Source: Stenotrophomonas maltophilia (GTDB lineage: Bacteria; Pseudomonadota; Gammaproteobacteria; Xanthomonadales; Xanthomonadaceae). From it: DNA of 64,000 bases. A program made the position numbers and the translations under genes. Within the stretch, counting starts at the first letter, position 1. Every line of letters starts with the position of its first letter. Of the stretch, positions 35,902-43,344 are shown piece after piece. A model generated the notes under the pieces. That model was not told the DNA's origin. It made no database searches and was given only the letters and a program-made list of their open reading frames with translations. The stretch spans positions 1-64,000 of the forward strand of contig NZ_RXLZ01000004.1 in assembly GCF_003970865.1 (NCBI RefSeq), written 5' to 3'.

Positions 35902-36294
35902 TCAGCCCAGCACCAGCCGGGCCAGCTTCATGCCACCGAACAGACCGGCCAGGCCCAGCGCCACCGAGCCACCGGCATACAGTGCCGCCAGCCCATGCTG
36001 GCCACGCTGCAGCAGCAGGCCGATCTCCAGCGCATAGGTGGAAAACGTGGTGTAGCCGCCGAGGATGCCGGTGGCGAGCAGCAGGCGCAGCTGCGGCGAG
36101 GCGCCATTGCGCATGGCGAAGACCTCGACCACCACGCCCATCAGCAGCGCACCGCTGATGTTGATCAGGAAGGTCGACCAGGGCCAGGGACTGCCGACTG
36201 CCACCCGCGCGCCGATCAGGTTGCAGGCGTGGCGCAGGCAGGCGCCGATGCCGCCTCCGACGAAGACCAGGAAATAATTGTTCAATGCTTGCAT
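35902..36294 (-). CDS. crcB: Fluoride exporter CrcB/Fluc
   Basis: 130-aa four-helix membrane protein that forms a dimeric fluoride channel. Family motifs are GGGIGACLRH near the N-terminus, TFLINISGALLMG, and GILGGYTTFSTYALE (the TTFS pore motif). The start at 36294 gives the usual length. Regulation is by the fluoride riboswitch found in its leader. Its stop lies four bases from the AraC stop (convergent). Confidence 0.93.
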   Translation of the reverse strand: MQALNNYFLVFVGGGIGACLRHACNLIGARVAVGSPWPWSTFLINISGALLMGVVVEVFAMRNGASPQLRLLLATGILGGYTTFSTYALEIGLLLQRGQHGLAALYAGGSVALGLAGLFGGMKLARLVLG

Positions 36295-36360
36295 GGCGTG
36301 CCTCGAATGCGGGTTCGCAGGGTCAATGGCGAACGCCGAGGGCAGGCACGACCTGCCGTC

Positions 36361-36379
36361 GACGAACACCGGGTTCGTC
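36361..36379 (-). other. Hairpin between riboswitch and crcB
   Basis: Perfect 7-bp stem GACGAAC / GTTCGTC directly after the aptamer, followed within a few bases by a second one (GGCAGG / CCTGCC, about 36342-36358). No U-run follows, so this is not a classical terminator. It may belong to the expression platform (inference). Confidence 0.5.
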
Positions 36380-36381
36380 CT

Positions 36382-36431
36382 GGCAGGAGCCATCAGCCTT
36401 CTCAGGCGGTTATCGGGGGAGCCCCATCCCC
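36382..36431 (-). promoter_or_regulatory. Fluoride riboswitch (crcB motif)
   Basis: Read on the minus strand: GGGGATGGGGCTCCCCC, GATAACC, a GCCT-gaga-AGGC hairpin, then TGATGGCTCCTGCC. This reproduces the aptamer plan (GAUG near the 5' end, an AUAAnC-type junction, hairpin, UGAUGnCUCCU), and GGGGC can pair with GCTCC as P1. It lies 87 bases before the crcB ATG. Expected to turn crcB on when fluoride binds. Confidence 0.87.
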
Positions 36432-36462
36432 ATCGCGGTCCATGCTACCAGCGGCGGGGCAT

Positions 36463-36897
36463 TCACGTCATCGAGGTCGTCAGCACGCGGGCAACCTTGC
36501 TGCGGCTGAAGCCATCCATCAGCAGTTCGAACGCCAGCAGATCCAGTGCCGCGTGGCGGCGATGATCGATCTCCAGCCCGTTCTCGGCCACCAGGTGGCT
36601 GACCAGCTCGTAGGCGTCCTGCCAGACATCCAGGTGGGCCTGGCTGGGGATGTAGGCGCTGCCAGGTTCGCCGACGCCAAGCCCGCTCACTCCGTACAGA
36701 AGTTCGCGCGCGTCCATCTTGGCCGCATCGGCGATACGGAACAGCTGTTCGGCCTTCACATGCGAAGCGCTCACATGGTCGTTGAGCCAGTTGCTGATGG
36801 TTGCCGTCGTTGATTTGGCGGCGCGGGCCAGAGCGGCCGGGCGTGGGTGCCCGGCTTTCTTCATGGCGATAGCGAGTCGTTGGCCGAGAGTATTCAT
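36463..36897 (-). CDS. XRE-type HTH regulator (CI-like)
   Basis: 144-aa protein with an N-terminal XRE helix-turn-helix (LGQRLAIAMKKAGHPRPAALARA, TTATISNWLNDHVSASHVKAEQLFRIADAAKMDARELLYG) and a short C-terminal helical part. It resembles prophage repressors of the short CI/HTH_3 type. Divergent from a small Cro-like gene with a 78-base operator region between, the arrangement of an immunity switch, though no phage structural genes are present. Confidence 0.8.
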   Translation of the reverse strand: MNTLGQRLAIAMKKAGHPRPAALARAAKSTTATISNWLNDHVSASHVKAEQLFRIADAAKMDARELLYGVSGLGVGEPGSAYIPSQAHLDVWQDAYELVSHLVAENGLEIDHRRHAALDLLAFELLMDGFSRSKVARVLTTSMT

Positions 36898-36935
36898 CTA
36901 TGCAAGCCAGCTTAACGCGTGGAATGCGAAGAAGC

Positions 36936-36946
36936 CTTGTCACAAG
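36936..36946. promoter_or_regulatory. Palindrome between divergent repressor genes
   Basis: CTTGTCACAAG is a perfect 11-bp palindrome in the 78-base gap between the CI-like and Cro-like genes. TTGTCA within it can act as a -35 for the rightward gene, with TTAACA 15 bases on. TTAAC half-sites flank it. Operator role inferred. Confidence 0.4.
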
Positions 36947-36975
36947 AATAAGGTTGGTTAACAGAGGGACCGACC

Positions 36976-37185
36976 GTGATCGAATTCTGGAGCAAACGGC
37001 AGGTGCGCACCCGGCTGGGATTCCGCACCGACGCCGAACTGGCCCGCTTCTTTGGTATCAGCCGTTCCGCAGTGTCGCAATGGCCTAGGGACTTCCCGAT
37101 TCCGGCCCTGAGGCAGTACATCCTGCATCAGCGCTATCCGAACCTGTTCCCCACGACAGAAGCGTCGGCGGGCGAATCCATCTGA
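36976..37185 (+). CDS. Cro/YdaS-like small HTH protein
   Basis: 69-aa DNA-binding protein (TDAELARFFGISRSAVSQWPRDFPIPALRQYIL), similar to Cro/YdaS antitoxin-like or TraA-type mini-HTH proteins. Divergent from the XRE gene, which it may antagonise. No downstream lytic or toxin gene is recognisable. Confidence 0.75.
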   Translation: MIEFWSKRQVRTRLGFRTDAELARFFGISRSAVSQWPRDFPIPALRQYILHQRYPNLFPTTEASAGESI

Positions 37186-37538
37186 CTTGCGCCGCCTTTT
37201 GTCGCATCTAGCACGCTAAGCGCCTTCTGCTAAGTATGCTTAGAAAAATAGGCAAAATCGATCGATCTGAAGGTCACAATCGGTGTCATCTACTGGAGGA
37301 GTCGGTCCAGGGTTCCTGCGACCTGTCGGCTTCACCCCATCCGGGGGACCCATGTCCCCGTATGTAGTTTCGTGAACGATTAATAATTTCAATCACGAAA
37401 GTCGCTGCATGTAATTGACCTGTCGTGAAATCTATGACTAATTGGCATCAACCGGGCGTGAAGCCTGGGAGTCTTTCAGTAGCACGCAAGTGAGTCGGTA
37501 GACCGTCAACAATGCAGAACAAGTCCAACGGAGGTCGT
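37186..37538. other. 353-bp structured intergenic region
   Basis: No gene. Symmetric elements: CTAAGTATGCTTAG (37230-37243), GGGGAC-ccat-GTCCCC (37344-37359), and TTTCGTGA (37368-37375) with its inverted copy TCACGAAA (37393-37400) around an AT-rich 17-base spacer, plus another TCGTGAAA at about 37433. It is AT-richer than its surroundings. It could hold operators, an sRNA or a long leader for the small gene that follows. Confidence 0.5.
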
Positions 37539-37775
37539 ATGGAATACGGCATGCATGGCTTGGCTGAACGGGTACGCCGCGAACTGGAAGCCAGTTACCA
37601 CAAACACGGATGCGGTCCGGCGTTCTGGGATACCTACCAGCAGGTGCTGGACCGCCTGGTCCCGCAGGGGACCGAGCGTACCGAAGTCACCAACGAAATG
37701 GCGCTGATCATCGAGCAGTTGGGCATCGTGCGACGTGCGCAGCTGGTTCCGCCGCACGCCAGCGGGCCGCGTTGA
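37539..37775 (+). CDS. Small hypothetical protein
   Basis: 78 aa from the ATG at 37539, behind a strong GGAGG four bases upstream. An in-frame ATG at 37512 lacks a ribosome site. Soluble and helical (ERVRRELEASYHKHGCGPAFWDTYQQVLDRL), one cysteine, no recognised family. Its stop abuts the stop of the convergent ferredoxin gene. Confidence 0.62.
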   Translation: MEYGMHGLAERVRRELEASYHKHGCGPAFWDTYQQVLDRLVPQGTERTEVTNEMALIIEQLGIVRRAQLVPPHASGPR

Positions 37776-37776
37776 T

Positions 37777-38826
37777 TCAAAGCAGGCGCCAGGCGCCGCA
37801 GGCAAGCAGCGCCAGCAACAAGGACAGCAGGGCCAGGGTCCGGGGTCGCCACAGGCGCTTCGGTTGTCCGGCCATCGCCTGCGGACTGCAGTAACGCACC
37901 AGTCCCGGACCGAAACCGGCCCGGTGCTGCTGTTGTGCGCAGGCCTCCAGGCAGGCGCCGCAGGCCAGGCAATCGGCCTGCGGCCCCTGGCGGATGTCCA
38001 GCTGCATCGGGCAGGCGCTGACACAAGCAGCGCAGTCGGTGCAGTCACCGAGGCGATCGGCGCTGAAGGTCGGCATCGGTCCGGCCAGCAGCGGATGCGC
38101 AGCGCGGAACACGTAGTCCTGCGCAGTTGTTGGATCGAGCAGGCCACGACCGCGACCGAGCACGCCGCCCAGGCCGGACGGACGCGGTCCGCGCGGCTCG
38201 CCGCGGCGGGCGTCGTACAGCATGCGCGGCGTATGCGGATCGGTCAGCAATGGCTGCATGCGTGCGAACGGGCACAACGAACGGCAGACCTGCTCGCGCA
38301 GGAAGCCGGCGTTTCCCCAGGTGGCAGCGGCATAGAACAGCACCCAGAACGTTTCCCAGCCGCTCCAGCCAGCGTTTGGCGCAGCGGCCAGCAATCCGGT
38401 GATCGGGCTGAACAGGCCGACGAAGGTAATGCCGGTCCACACGGACAGCAGTCCCCAGGCCAGCTGGGTGCCCGGGCGTACAGCAGGTGCAGGCAGCATG
38501 CGGGCCGCGCTGCGGGCAATCCAGTCGAAGGCGCGCCTCCACAGCGTCTGCGGGCAGGCGTGACCGCACCACACTCGGCCGGCGAGATGGGTAAGCAGCG
38601 CCAGGCCGACGGCGAGCACCGTCAGCAGGCCGATCAGCACGCCGACGTCGCCGGGCCACAGGGTCCAGCCAAACAGGTCGAATCGCCGCGCATTGATGTC
38701 CAGCAACAGCGCCTGGCGTCCGTCCCAGCGCAGCCACGGCAGTGCGTAGAACAGCGCCAGCAGGGCGGCGCTGAGCGTGCCGCGCCAGTGCCAGGGACGG
38801 GGAATCCGGGTGCAGGACGTGCTCAT
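37777..38826 (-). CDS. CcoG/RdxA-like membrane ferredoxin, short form
   Basis: 349-aa polyferredoxin with about five membrane helices. It has the CcoG cysteine motifs WCGHACPQTLW and REQVCRSLCPFARMQ, then two 4Fe-4S motifs (CTDCAACVSACP and CLACGACLEACA, the second lacking the final Pro) and one more C-terminal helix. Full-length CcoG/FixG is about 450-480 aa with a C-terminal Ig-like domain that is absent here, so it may be a CcoG paralogue or a NapH-like electron-transfer protein. It overlaps the upstream small membrane gene by four bases. An FNR/Anr box lies upstream of the pair. Confidence 0.8.
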   Translation of the reverse strand: MSTSCTRIPRPWHWRGTLSAALLALFYALPWLRWDGRQALLLDINARRFDLFGWTLWPGDVGVLIGLLTVLAVGLALLTHLAGRVWCGHACPQTLWRRAFDWIARSAARMLPAPAVRPGTQLAWGLLSVWTGITFVGLFSPITGLLAAAPNAGWSGWETFWVLFYAAATWGNAGFLREQVCRSLCPFARMQPLLTDPHTPRMLYDARRGEPRGPRPSGLGGVLGRGRGLLDPTTAQDYVFRAAHPLLAGPMPTFSADRLGDCTDCAACVSACPMQLDIRQGPQADCLACGACLEACAQQQHRAGFGPGLVRYCSPQAMAGQPKRLWRPRTLALLSLLLALLACGAWRLL

Positions 38827-39110
38827 CCCAGCGGCAGCTCGTCGTCGTCATCGCTCGGCATGGGCCGCTGCAGGTACCAGGTGACCGCGCTGGACAGTGC
38901 CGTCACCAACCAGAACATGAAGAATCCCGCCGTATAACCCAGCTCGCGGCTGATGGCCGTGCCCGGGAAACTGATGGCCTGCAGGCGCAACGGATCGACG
39001 AAGGCGAAGAACACCACGCTGGCCACGCCGGCGGCGATGAAGCTGGGCCAGAGGATGGCGCCCCACTGCTGGATCAGCCGCTGGCGGCGGTTGGGAGAAG
39101 GTCTGTTCAT
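38823..39110 (-). CDS. Small membrane protein upstream of the ferredoxin
   Basis: 95-aa protein with two helices (about 15-37 and 55-80) and an acidic tail (DDDDELPLG). The ATG at 39110 gives MNRPSPNRRQ. ATGA-type overlap with the ferredoxin gene indicates coupling. Its leader runs to the FNR box at 39225, so the pair is probably anaerobically induced. No family recognised. Confidence 0.72.
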   Translation of the reverse strand: MNRPSPNRRQRLIQQWGAILWPSFIAAGVASVVFFAFVDPLRLQAISFPGTAISRELGYTAGFFMFWLVTALSSAVTWYLQRPMPSDDDDELPLG

Positions 39111-39224
39111 GCTGTCCCGGATCGAAAAGTGGGCGGCGCGTATACTTCGCCAAGGCTGGCGCAGCATCCGCAGGGCATGCTTCCTGCAAGCGTGCCAGCC
39201 TAGGTGCAGCGGACTGCGCCGACA

Positions 39225-39238
39225 TTGATCTGGATCAA
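39225..39238. promoter_or_regulatory. FNR/Anr box between divergent genes
   Basis: TTGATCTGGATCAA is a perfect match to the FNR consensus TTGAT-N4-ATCAA. Its centre is 58 bases before the haemoglobin ATG. A class-II position (-41.5) would put the start site near 39273, giving a 17-base leader. It can also serve the leftward ferredoxin pair. Confidence 0.85.
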
Positions 39239-39289
39239 CGGCGCTGCCGCCTGGGTGCGGCACACTGCCGGCACGCTTTGGGTACCCCG

Positions 39290-39730
39290 ATGAACGCAAT
39301 ACCGCCGCCTGTCCTCCCCGTCGCCTCGCCCGAGTTGTGCACCGAGCAGGAAGTGACCCGTCTGGTTCACGATTTCTATGCCCGCGTGCGCGAGGAAGAG
39401 CGGCTGGGACCGGTGTTCGGGGCGCACGTCCACGATTGGCCCGAGCACCTGGCGCAGCTGGTCGACTTCTGGTCGGCGATGCTGCGCGGCACCCGCCGGT
39501 TCAAGGGCTCGCCGATGTCCAAGCACATGGCCATCGAGCTGGACAAGGATCTGTTCGACCGCTGGCTGGTGCTGTTCCGGATCACCACCGCCGAATGCAA
39601 CAACCCGCCGATGCAGGAGCTGGCCAACGACGTGGCCGCGCGCATCGGTGACACCTTCTGGAAGCGCTACCAGATGCTGCGCTGGCCGCAGGTCGGCCTG
39701 CCGGTGCTGGGGATCCCCGGCAAGGATTGA
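39290..39730 (+). CDS. Group III truncated haemoglobin
   Basis: 146-aa 2-on-2 globin-fold protein. FYARVREEERLGPVF, FWSAMLRGTRRFKGSPMSKHMAIELD and FDRWLVLFR match the group III pattern; H79 in SKHMAIE should be the proximal haem ligand. Such proteins bind O2 or NO under low oxygen. An FNR box precedes it, and it is followed 44 bases later by hemN. Confidence 0.88.
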   Translation: MNAIPPPVLPVASPELCTEQEVTRLVHDFYARVREEERLGPVFGAHVHDWPEHLAQLVDFWSAMLRGTRRFKGSPMSKHMAIELDKDLFDRWLVLFRITTAECNNPPMQELANDVAARIGDTFWKRYQMLRWPQVGLPVLGIPGKD

Positions 39731-39740
39731 TCTGGGTCAA
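39727..39740 (+). promoter_or_regulatory. FNR/Anr box before hemN
   Basis: TTGATCTGGGTCAA differs from the FNR consensus at one base. It overlaps the haemoglobin stop codon, and its centre is 41.5 bases before the A of the hemN ATG, so a class-II start site would fall on the start codon itself. Confidence 0.7.
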
Positions 39741-39774
39741 GGCGGCGCAGGCCGCCCGGCGCGATGCTGGCGGC

Positions 39775-41184
39775 ATGGACACGTTCTCTCCCGCCGCCGG
39801 TGGCCTGGCCTGGACCTTCGACCCCGACCTTCTGCGCCGGCACGACCGGCCGGGCCCGCGCTACACCTCGTACCCGACCGCGCCGCATTTCCATGATGGC
39901 TTCGACGCGCCGGCGCTGCGCCAGGCGATCGCCGACAGCAACCAGCTGGCCCGCGCGCTGTCGCTGTACGTGCATGTGCCGTTCTGCTCCAGCCCCTGCT
40001 TCTACTGCGGCTGCAACCGGGTGATCACCCGCGACCGCGGCCGTGGCCACAGCTACGTCTCGCGCGTGCTGGCCGAGGCCGACCTGCTTGCGCCGCAGTT
40101 CGATGACGGCCGCGAGGTGATCCAGCTGCACCTGGGCGGCGGTACGCCGAACTTCCTCGACGCCGAGGCGATGACCACGCTGGTGGAAGGGTTGCGCCGA
40201 CGCTTCGATTTCAGCGATTCGCCGCAGCGCGATTTCTCGATCGAACTCGATCCGCGCTTCATCGACACCCGCGACGTCGCCATGCTGGCGCGGCTGGGCT
40301 TCAATCGGGCCAGCCTGGGCGTGCAGGATTTCGACCCGCAGGTGCAGGAGTCGATCAACCGCATACAGGGCGTGCAGCAGACGCTGGACATCCTGCGCGC
40401 CTGCCGCGACAGCGGCATGCGTTCGGTCAACGTCGACCTGATCTATGGCCTGCCGGGGCAGAGCCTGGATGGATTCGGCCGCACCCTTGAACTGGTGCTG
40501 GCGCTGCGCCCGGATCGCCTGGCGGTGTATGGCTACGCGCATCTGCCGCATCTGTTCCGCGCGCAGAAGCAGATCGACGAAAGCCGTTTGCCTTCGCCGG
40601 AAGACAAGCTGGCATTGCTGGGCCTGGCGGTGGAGAAGCTCTCTGCCGCGGGCTATCAGTACATCGGCATGGATCACTTCGCTCTGCCGGAAGAGGATCT
40701 GTCGCGCGCGCAGCGCGCCGGCCAGCTGCATCGCAACTTCATGGGCTATACCACCCACGCCGATACCGATCTGCTCGGCCTGGGCGTGAGTGCGATCAGT
40801 CACATCGGTGCCACCTACAGCCAGAATCCGCGCGACCTGCCGTCGTGGGAGGACGCGGTGGACCAGGGCCAGCTGCCGGTCTGGCGCGGCGTGGCGTTGA
40901 GTGCCGACGACCAGCTGCGTGCGGAACTGATCCAGCAGCTGATGTGCCAGGGCGAGGTGGATGGCGTGCTGCTGGGGCAGCGTCACGGCGTGGATTTCGA
41001 GCAGTACTTCGCCGAGGACCTGCGTTCGGTGCAGCGGCTGCAGGAAGATGGCCTGGCCGAATACCGCGATGGCGTGGTGCGTGCCAGCGAACCCGGGCGA
41101 CCGTTGCTGCGGTTGCTGGCGATGTGCTTCGACCCGTATCTGCGTGCCGCGCACGAGCAACCGCGTTACTCGCGGGCGATCTGA
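39775..41184 (+). CDS. hemN: Oxygen-independent coproporphyrinogen III dehydrogenase
   Basis: Radical-SAM enzyme converting coproporphyrinogen III to protoporphyrinogen IX without oxygen. The 469-aa protein has the cluster motif at C71, C75, C78, C80 (PFCSSPCFYCGCN), then LHLGGGTPNFL, and the HemN C-terminal domain after about residue 340. The start at 39775 fits the family N-terminus (LLRRHDRPGPRYTSYPTAPHF). FNR control is expected and the box is present. Confidence 0.95.
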   Translation: MDTFSPAAGGLAWTFDPDLLRRHDRPGPRYTSYPTAPHFHDGFDAPALRQAIADSNQLARALSLYVHVPFCSSPCFYCGCNRVITRDRGRGHSYVSRVLAEADLLAPQFDDGREVIQLHLGGGTPNFLDAEAMTTLVEGLRRRFDFSDSPQRDFSIELDPRFIDTRDVAMLARLGFNRASLGVQDFDPQVQESINRIQGVQQTLDILRACRDSGMRSVNVDLIYGLPGQSLDGFGRTLELVLALRPDRLAVYGYAHLPHLFRAQKQIDESRLPSPEDKLALLGLAVEKLSAAGYQYIGMDHFALPEEDLSRAQRAGQLHRNFMGYTTHADTDLLGLGVSAISHIGATYSQNPRDLPSWEDAVDQGQLPVWRGVALSADDQLRAELIQQLMCQGEVDGVLLGQRHGVDFEQYFAEDLRSVQRLQEDGLAEYRDGVVRASEPGRPLLRLLAMCFDPYLRAAHEQPRYSRAI

Positions 41185-41207
41185 AGGTGGCTTATGCTGC
41201 GTGCGTG

Positions 41208-41294
41208 TGGTGCCCGGAGCCGGAATCGAACCGGCATGGGGTTGCCCCCGGCGGATTTTAAGTCCGATGCGTCTACCAGTTTCGCCATCCGGGC
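41208..41294 (-). tRNA. tRNA-Leu(TAA)
   Basis: 87-nt class II tRNA with a long variable arm and encoded CCA. The anticodon loop CTTAAAA gives TAA. It is the isoacceptor that follows tRNA-Gly/tRNA-Cys in E. coli (leuZ), but here it stands alone on the other strand about 18 kb away. Confidence 0.95.
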
Positions 41295-41425
41295 CTGCAG
41301 CGCGGCGCCGATTGTAGCCCACCTGCGGTACTGCGACCGGATTGCATCTCGGCGGCGGCGCGCTTAACTGTCGATCGCATTCATGTCATAGTCCCTGCCA
41401 TCGTTCCCAGGGGGGGAGCCACCTG

Positions 41426-41860
41426 ATGTCGCTGCACGCGATTGCCTACGCCAGTGAGGCCCGCGCCGATCTGCAGACAACCGATCTTGACCGCCTGCTG
41501 GCCGACGCCACGGCATTCAATCGTGTAGCCGGTGTCACCGGTGTCCTGATGTTCGACGGAGCACGCTTCCTTCAGTATCTGGAAGGCCCGGAGGACGGCA
41601 TCGATTCGGTGTTCCAGCGCATCCTCAACGCGCGCAGCCACGGGCAGCTGAAAGTGCTGTGCCGTGCACCCGTGGTGCAGCGCGCATTTCCACGCTGGTC
41701 GATGGGCACGCGGCGGATCGAGCCGGAGCTGCTGGCGCAGATTGTCGATGCCGCGTGGCCCGGCTTCCTGCTTGGCAGCGGTGGATTCGAGCGCCTGCTG
41801 CAGGCCTGGACCGGCGCCGACGGTGAACTGGAACCGGCCGCGGTGGCGTTGGGGTCCTGA
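41426..41860 (+). CDS. BLUF-domain blue-light photoreceptor
   Basis: 144-aa stand-alone BLUF protein binding FAD. The photocycle residues are Y8 (IAYAS), N32 (FNRVAGVTGVLMF) and Q50 (RFLQYLEG), the same numbering as cyanobacterial PixD, with W and M in FPRWSMGTR. No output domain is attached, so it should signal through a partner protein. The start at 41426 follows gggggag. Confidence 0.92.
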   Translation: MSLHAIAYASEARADLQTTDLDRLLADATAFNRVAGVTGVLMFDGARFLQYLEGPEDGIDSVFQRILNARSHGQLKVLCRAPVVQRAFPRWSMGTRRIEPELLAQIVDAAWPGFLLGSGGFERLLQAWTGADGELEPAAVALGS

Positions 41861-41937
41861 GCCCGCCTTGGCGGCAGGGCGCCGGGGCCGGTAGGCTGTA
41901 GCCTTTCTGGCGCAGGTTTTCCGGAGTGGTACAGCAG

Positions 41938-42006
41938 ATGAGTGTGTTGGCCGAAGCCATGGCAGCGTATGTGCGATCGCATCCGTTGCACGGGATGTGC
42001 CGATGA
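41938..42006 (+). CDS. Possible 22-aa upstream peptide
   Basis: ATG at 41938, 22 codons (MSVLAEAMAAYVRSHPLHGM...), ending in a TGA that overlaps the ATG of the dehydrogenase gene (ATGA at 42003-42006). An ggag lies about 15 bases upstream. The exact overlap suggests translational coupling, but a peptide this short could be chance. Confidence 0.25.
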   Translation: MSVLAEAMAAYVRSHPLHGMCR

Positions 42007-43289
42007 GTGCGCCGGTTGCGGCGGCCAACGCACCCCGGTTTGCGGTGATCGGCCTGGGCTACGTCGGCCTGCCGTTGGCGGTGGCGTTTGGCCGGCAGTG
42101 GCCGACGTTGGGCTTCGATATCGATGCCGGTCGCATCGCCGAGCTGCGCAGCGGCCAGGACCACACGCTGGAAATGGAAGCCGACGAGCTGGCCAGTGCG
42201 CAGCTGCTGCAGTACGGCAGCGATCCGGCACTGCTCGATGCCTGCAATGTCTACATCGTCACCGTGCCGACCCCGATCGATGCATACGAGCAGCCCGACC
42301 TGGAGCCCCTGCGTTCGGCGACACGGCTGATTGCCAGTCATCTTCGCGCCGGCGATCTGGTGATCTACGAGTCCACGGTGTACCCCGGTACCACCGAGGA
42401 AGTGTGCGTGCCGCTGCTGGAACAGGGTTCGGGCCTGCGCTTCAACGAAGACTTCTATTGCGGCTACAGCCCGGAACGGGTCAGTCCCGGCGACCGCCAG
42501 CGGCGCTTGGCCGACATCCGCAAGATCACGTCCGGCTCGACACCGGAAGTCGCTGCGGTAATCGATGGTCTCTACCAGCGCATCATCGCCGCCGGTACGT
42601 TCCCGGCACCGTCGATGCGCGTGGCCGAAGCAGCCAAGGTGGTCGAGAACATCCAGCGCGACGTCAACATCGCGCTGGTCAACGAGCTGGCCCTGATCTT
42701 CGACAGGCTCGGCATCGATACCCAGGACGTACTGGACGCCGCTGGCAGCAAGTGGAATTTCCTGCCGTTCCGGCCAGGATTGGTTGGCGGTCACTGCATC
42801 GGCGTCGATCCGTACTACCTGCTGCACAAGTCCGAGAGCGTGGGCTACCACCCGGACCTGATCCACACCGCACGACAGGTCAACAACCGCGTCGGCGAGC
42901 ACGTGGCGACGCGGGTGCTGGCGATGCTGGCCGAGCGCGGCCGCGCGCCGGCGGACGCACGCATCCTGGTGCTGGGCGTGACCTTCAAGGAGGATTGCCC
43001 GGACCTGCGCAACAGTCGCGCGCTGGAACTGGCACAACGGCTGCGCGATGCCGGTGCACAGGTGGAGGTCAGCGACCCGTGGGTCGGCCCTGCGGCATTG
43101 ACCGGCGAGGGCCTGGATTGGCTGGCCGAACCCGCGGCGGGGCGTTATGACGCGGTGGTGCTGGCGGTGGCCCACGCCCGTTTCAGGGCGATGGATGAAT
43201 CCGCAATCCGGGGGCTGCTGGCGCCGGGTGGCCTGGTCTACGACGTGAAATCGGCCTGGCCGCGCAACGTGGTTGACGATCGCTTGTAA
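42003..43289 (+). CDS. UDP-sugar dehydrogenase (TviB/WbpA-like)
   Basis: 428-aa nucleotide-sugar dehydrogenase that would oxidise a UDP-HexNAc or UDP-hexose at C6 with two NAD+. It has an N-terminal Rossmann motif (VIGLGYVGLPLAVAFG), TVPTPID, catalytic Cys265 in FRPGLVGGHCIGVDP, and a C-terminal domain (VLGVTFKEDCPDLRNSR). It is an orphan, with no glycosyltransferases around it. GTG 41997 is an alternative start. Confidence 0.9.
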   Translation: MSAPVAAANAPRFAVIGLGYVGLPLAVAFGRQWPTLGFDIDAGRIAELRSGQDHTLEMEADELASAQLLQYGSDPALLDACNVYIVTVPTPIDAYEQPDLEPLRSATRLIASHLRAGDLVIYESTVYPGTTEEVCVPLLEQGSGLRFNEDFYCGYSPERVSPGDRQRRLADIRKITSGSTPEVAAVIDGLYQRIIAAGTFPAPSMRVAEAAKVVENIQRDVNIALVNELALIFDRLGIDTQDVLDAAGSKWNFLPFRPGLVGGHCIGVDPYYLLHKSESVGYHPDLIHTARQVNNRVGEHVATRVLAMLAERGRAPADARILVLGVTFKEDCPDLRNSRALELAQRLRDAGAQVEVSDPWVGPAALTGEGLDWLAEPAAGRYDAVVLAVAHARFRAMDESAIRGLLAPGGLVYDVKSAWPRNVVDDRL

Positions 43290-43344
43290 GCCCGGGCAGC
43301 GAGCGTCGCGGTAGACTCGGGGGCAGTTGCAACCGAGGAAAGCC

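Noticed and set aside
36463-37185. Prophage remnant
   Set aside because: Only two HTH genes resemble phage regulators; no integrase, capsid, tail or lysis gene lies within reach, so a prophage call is unsupported.
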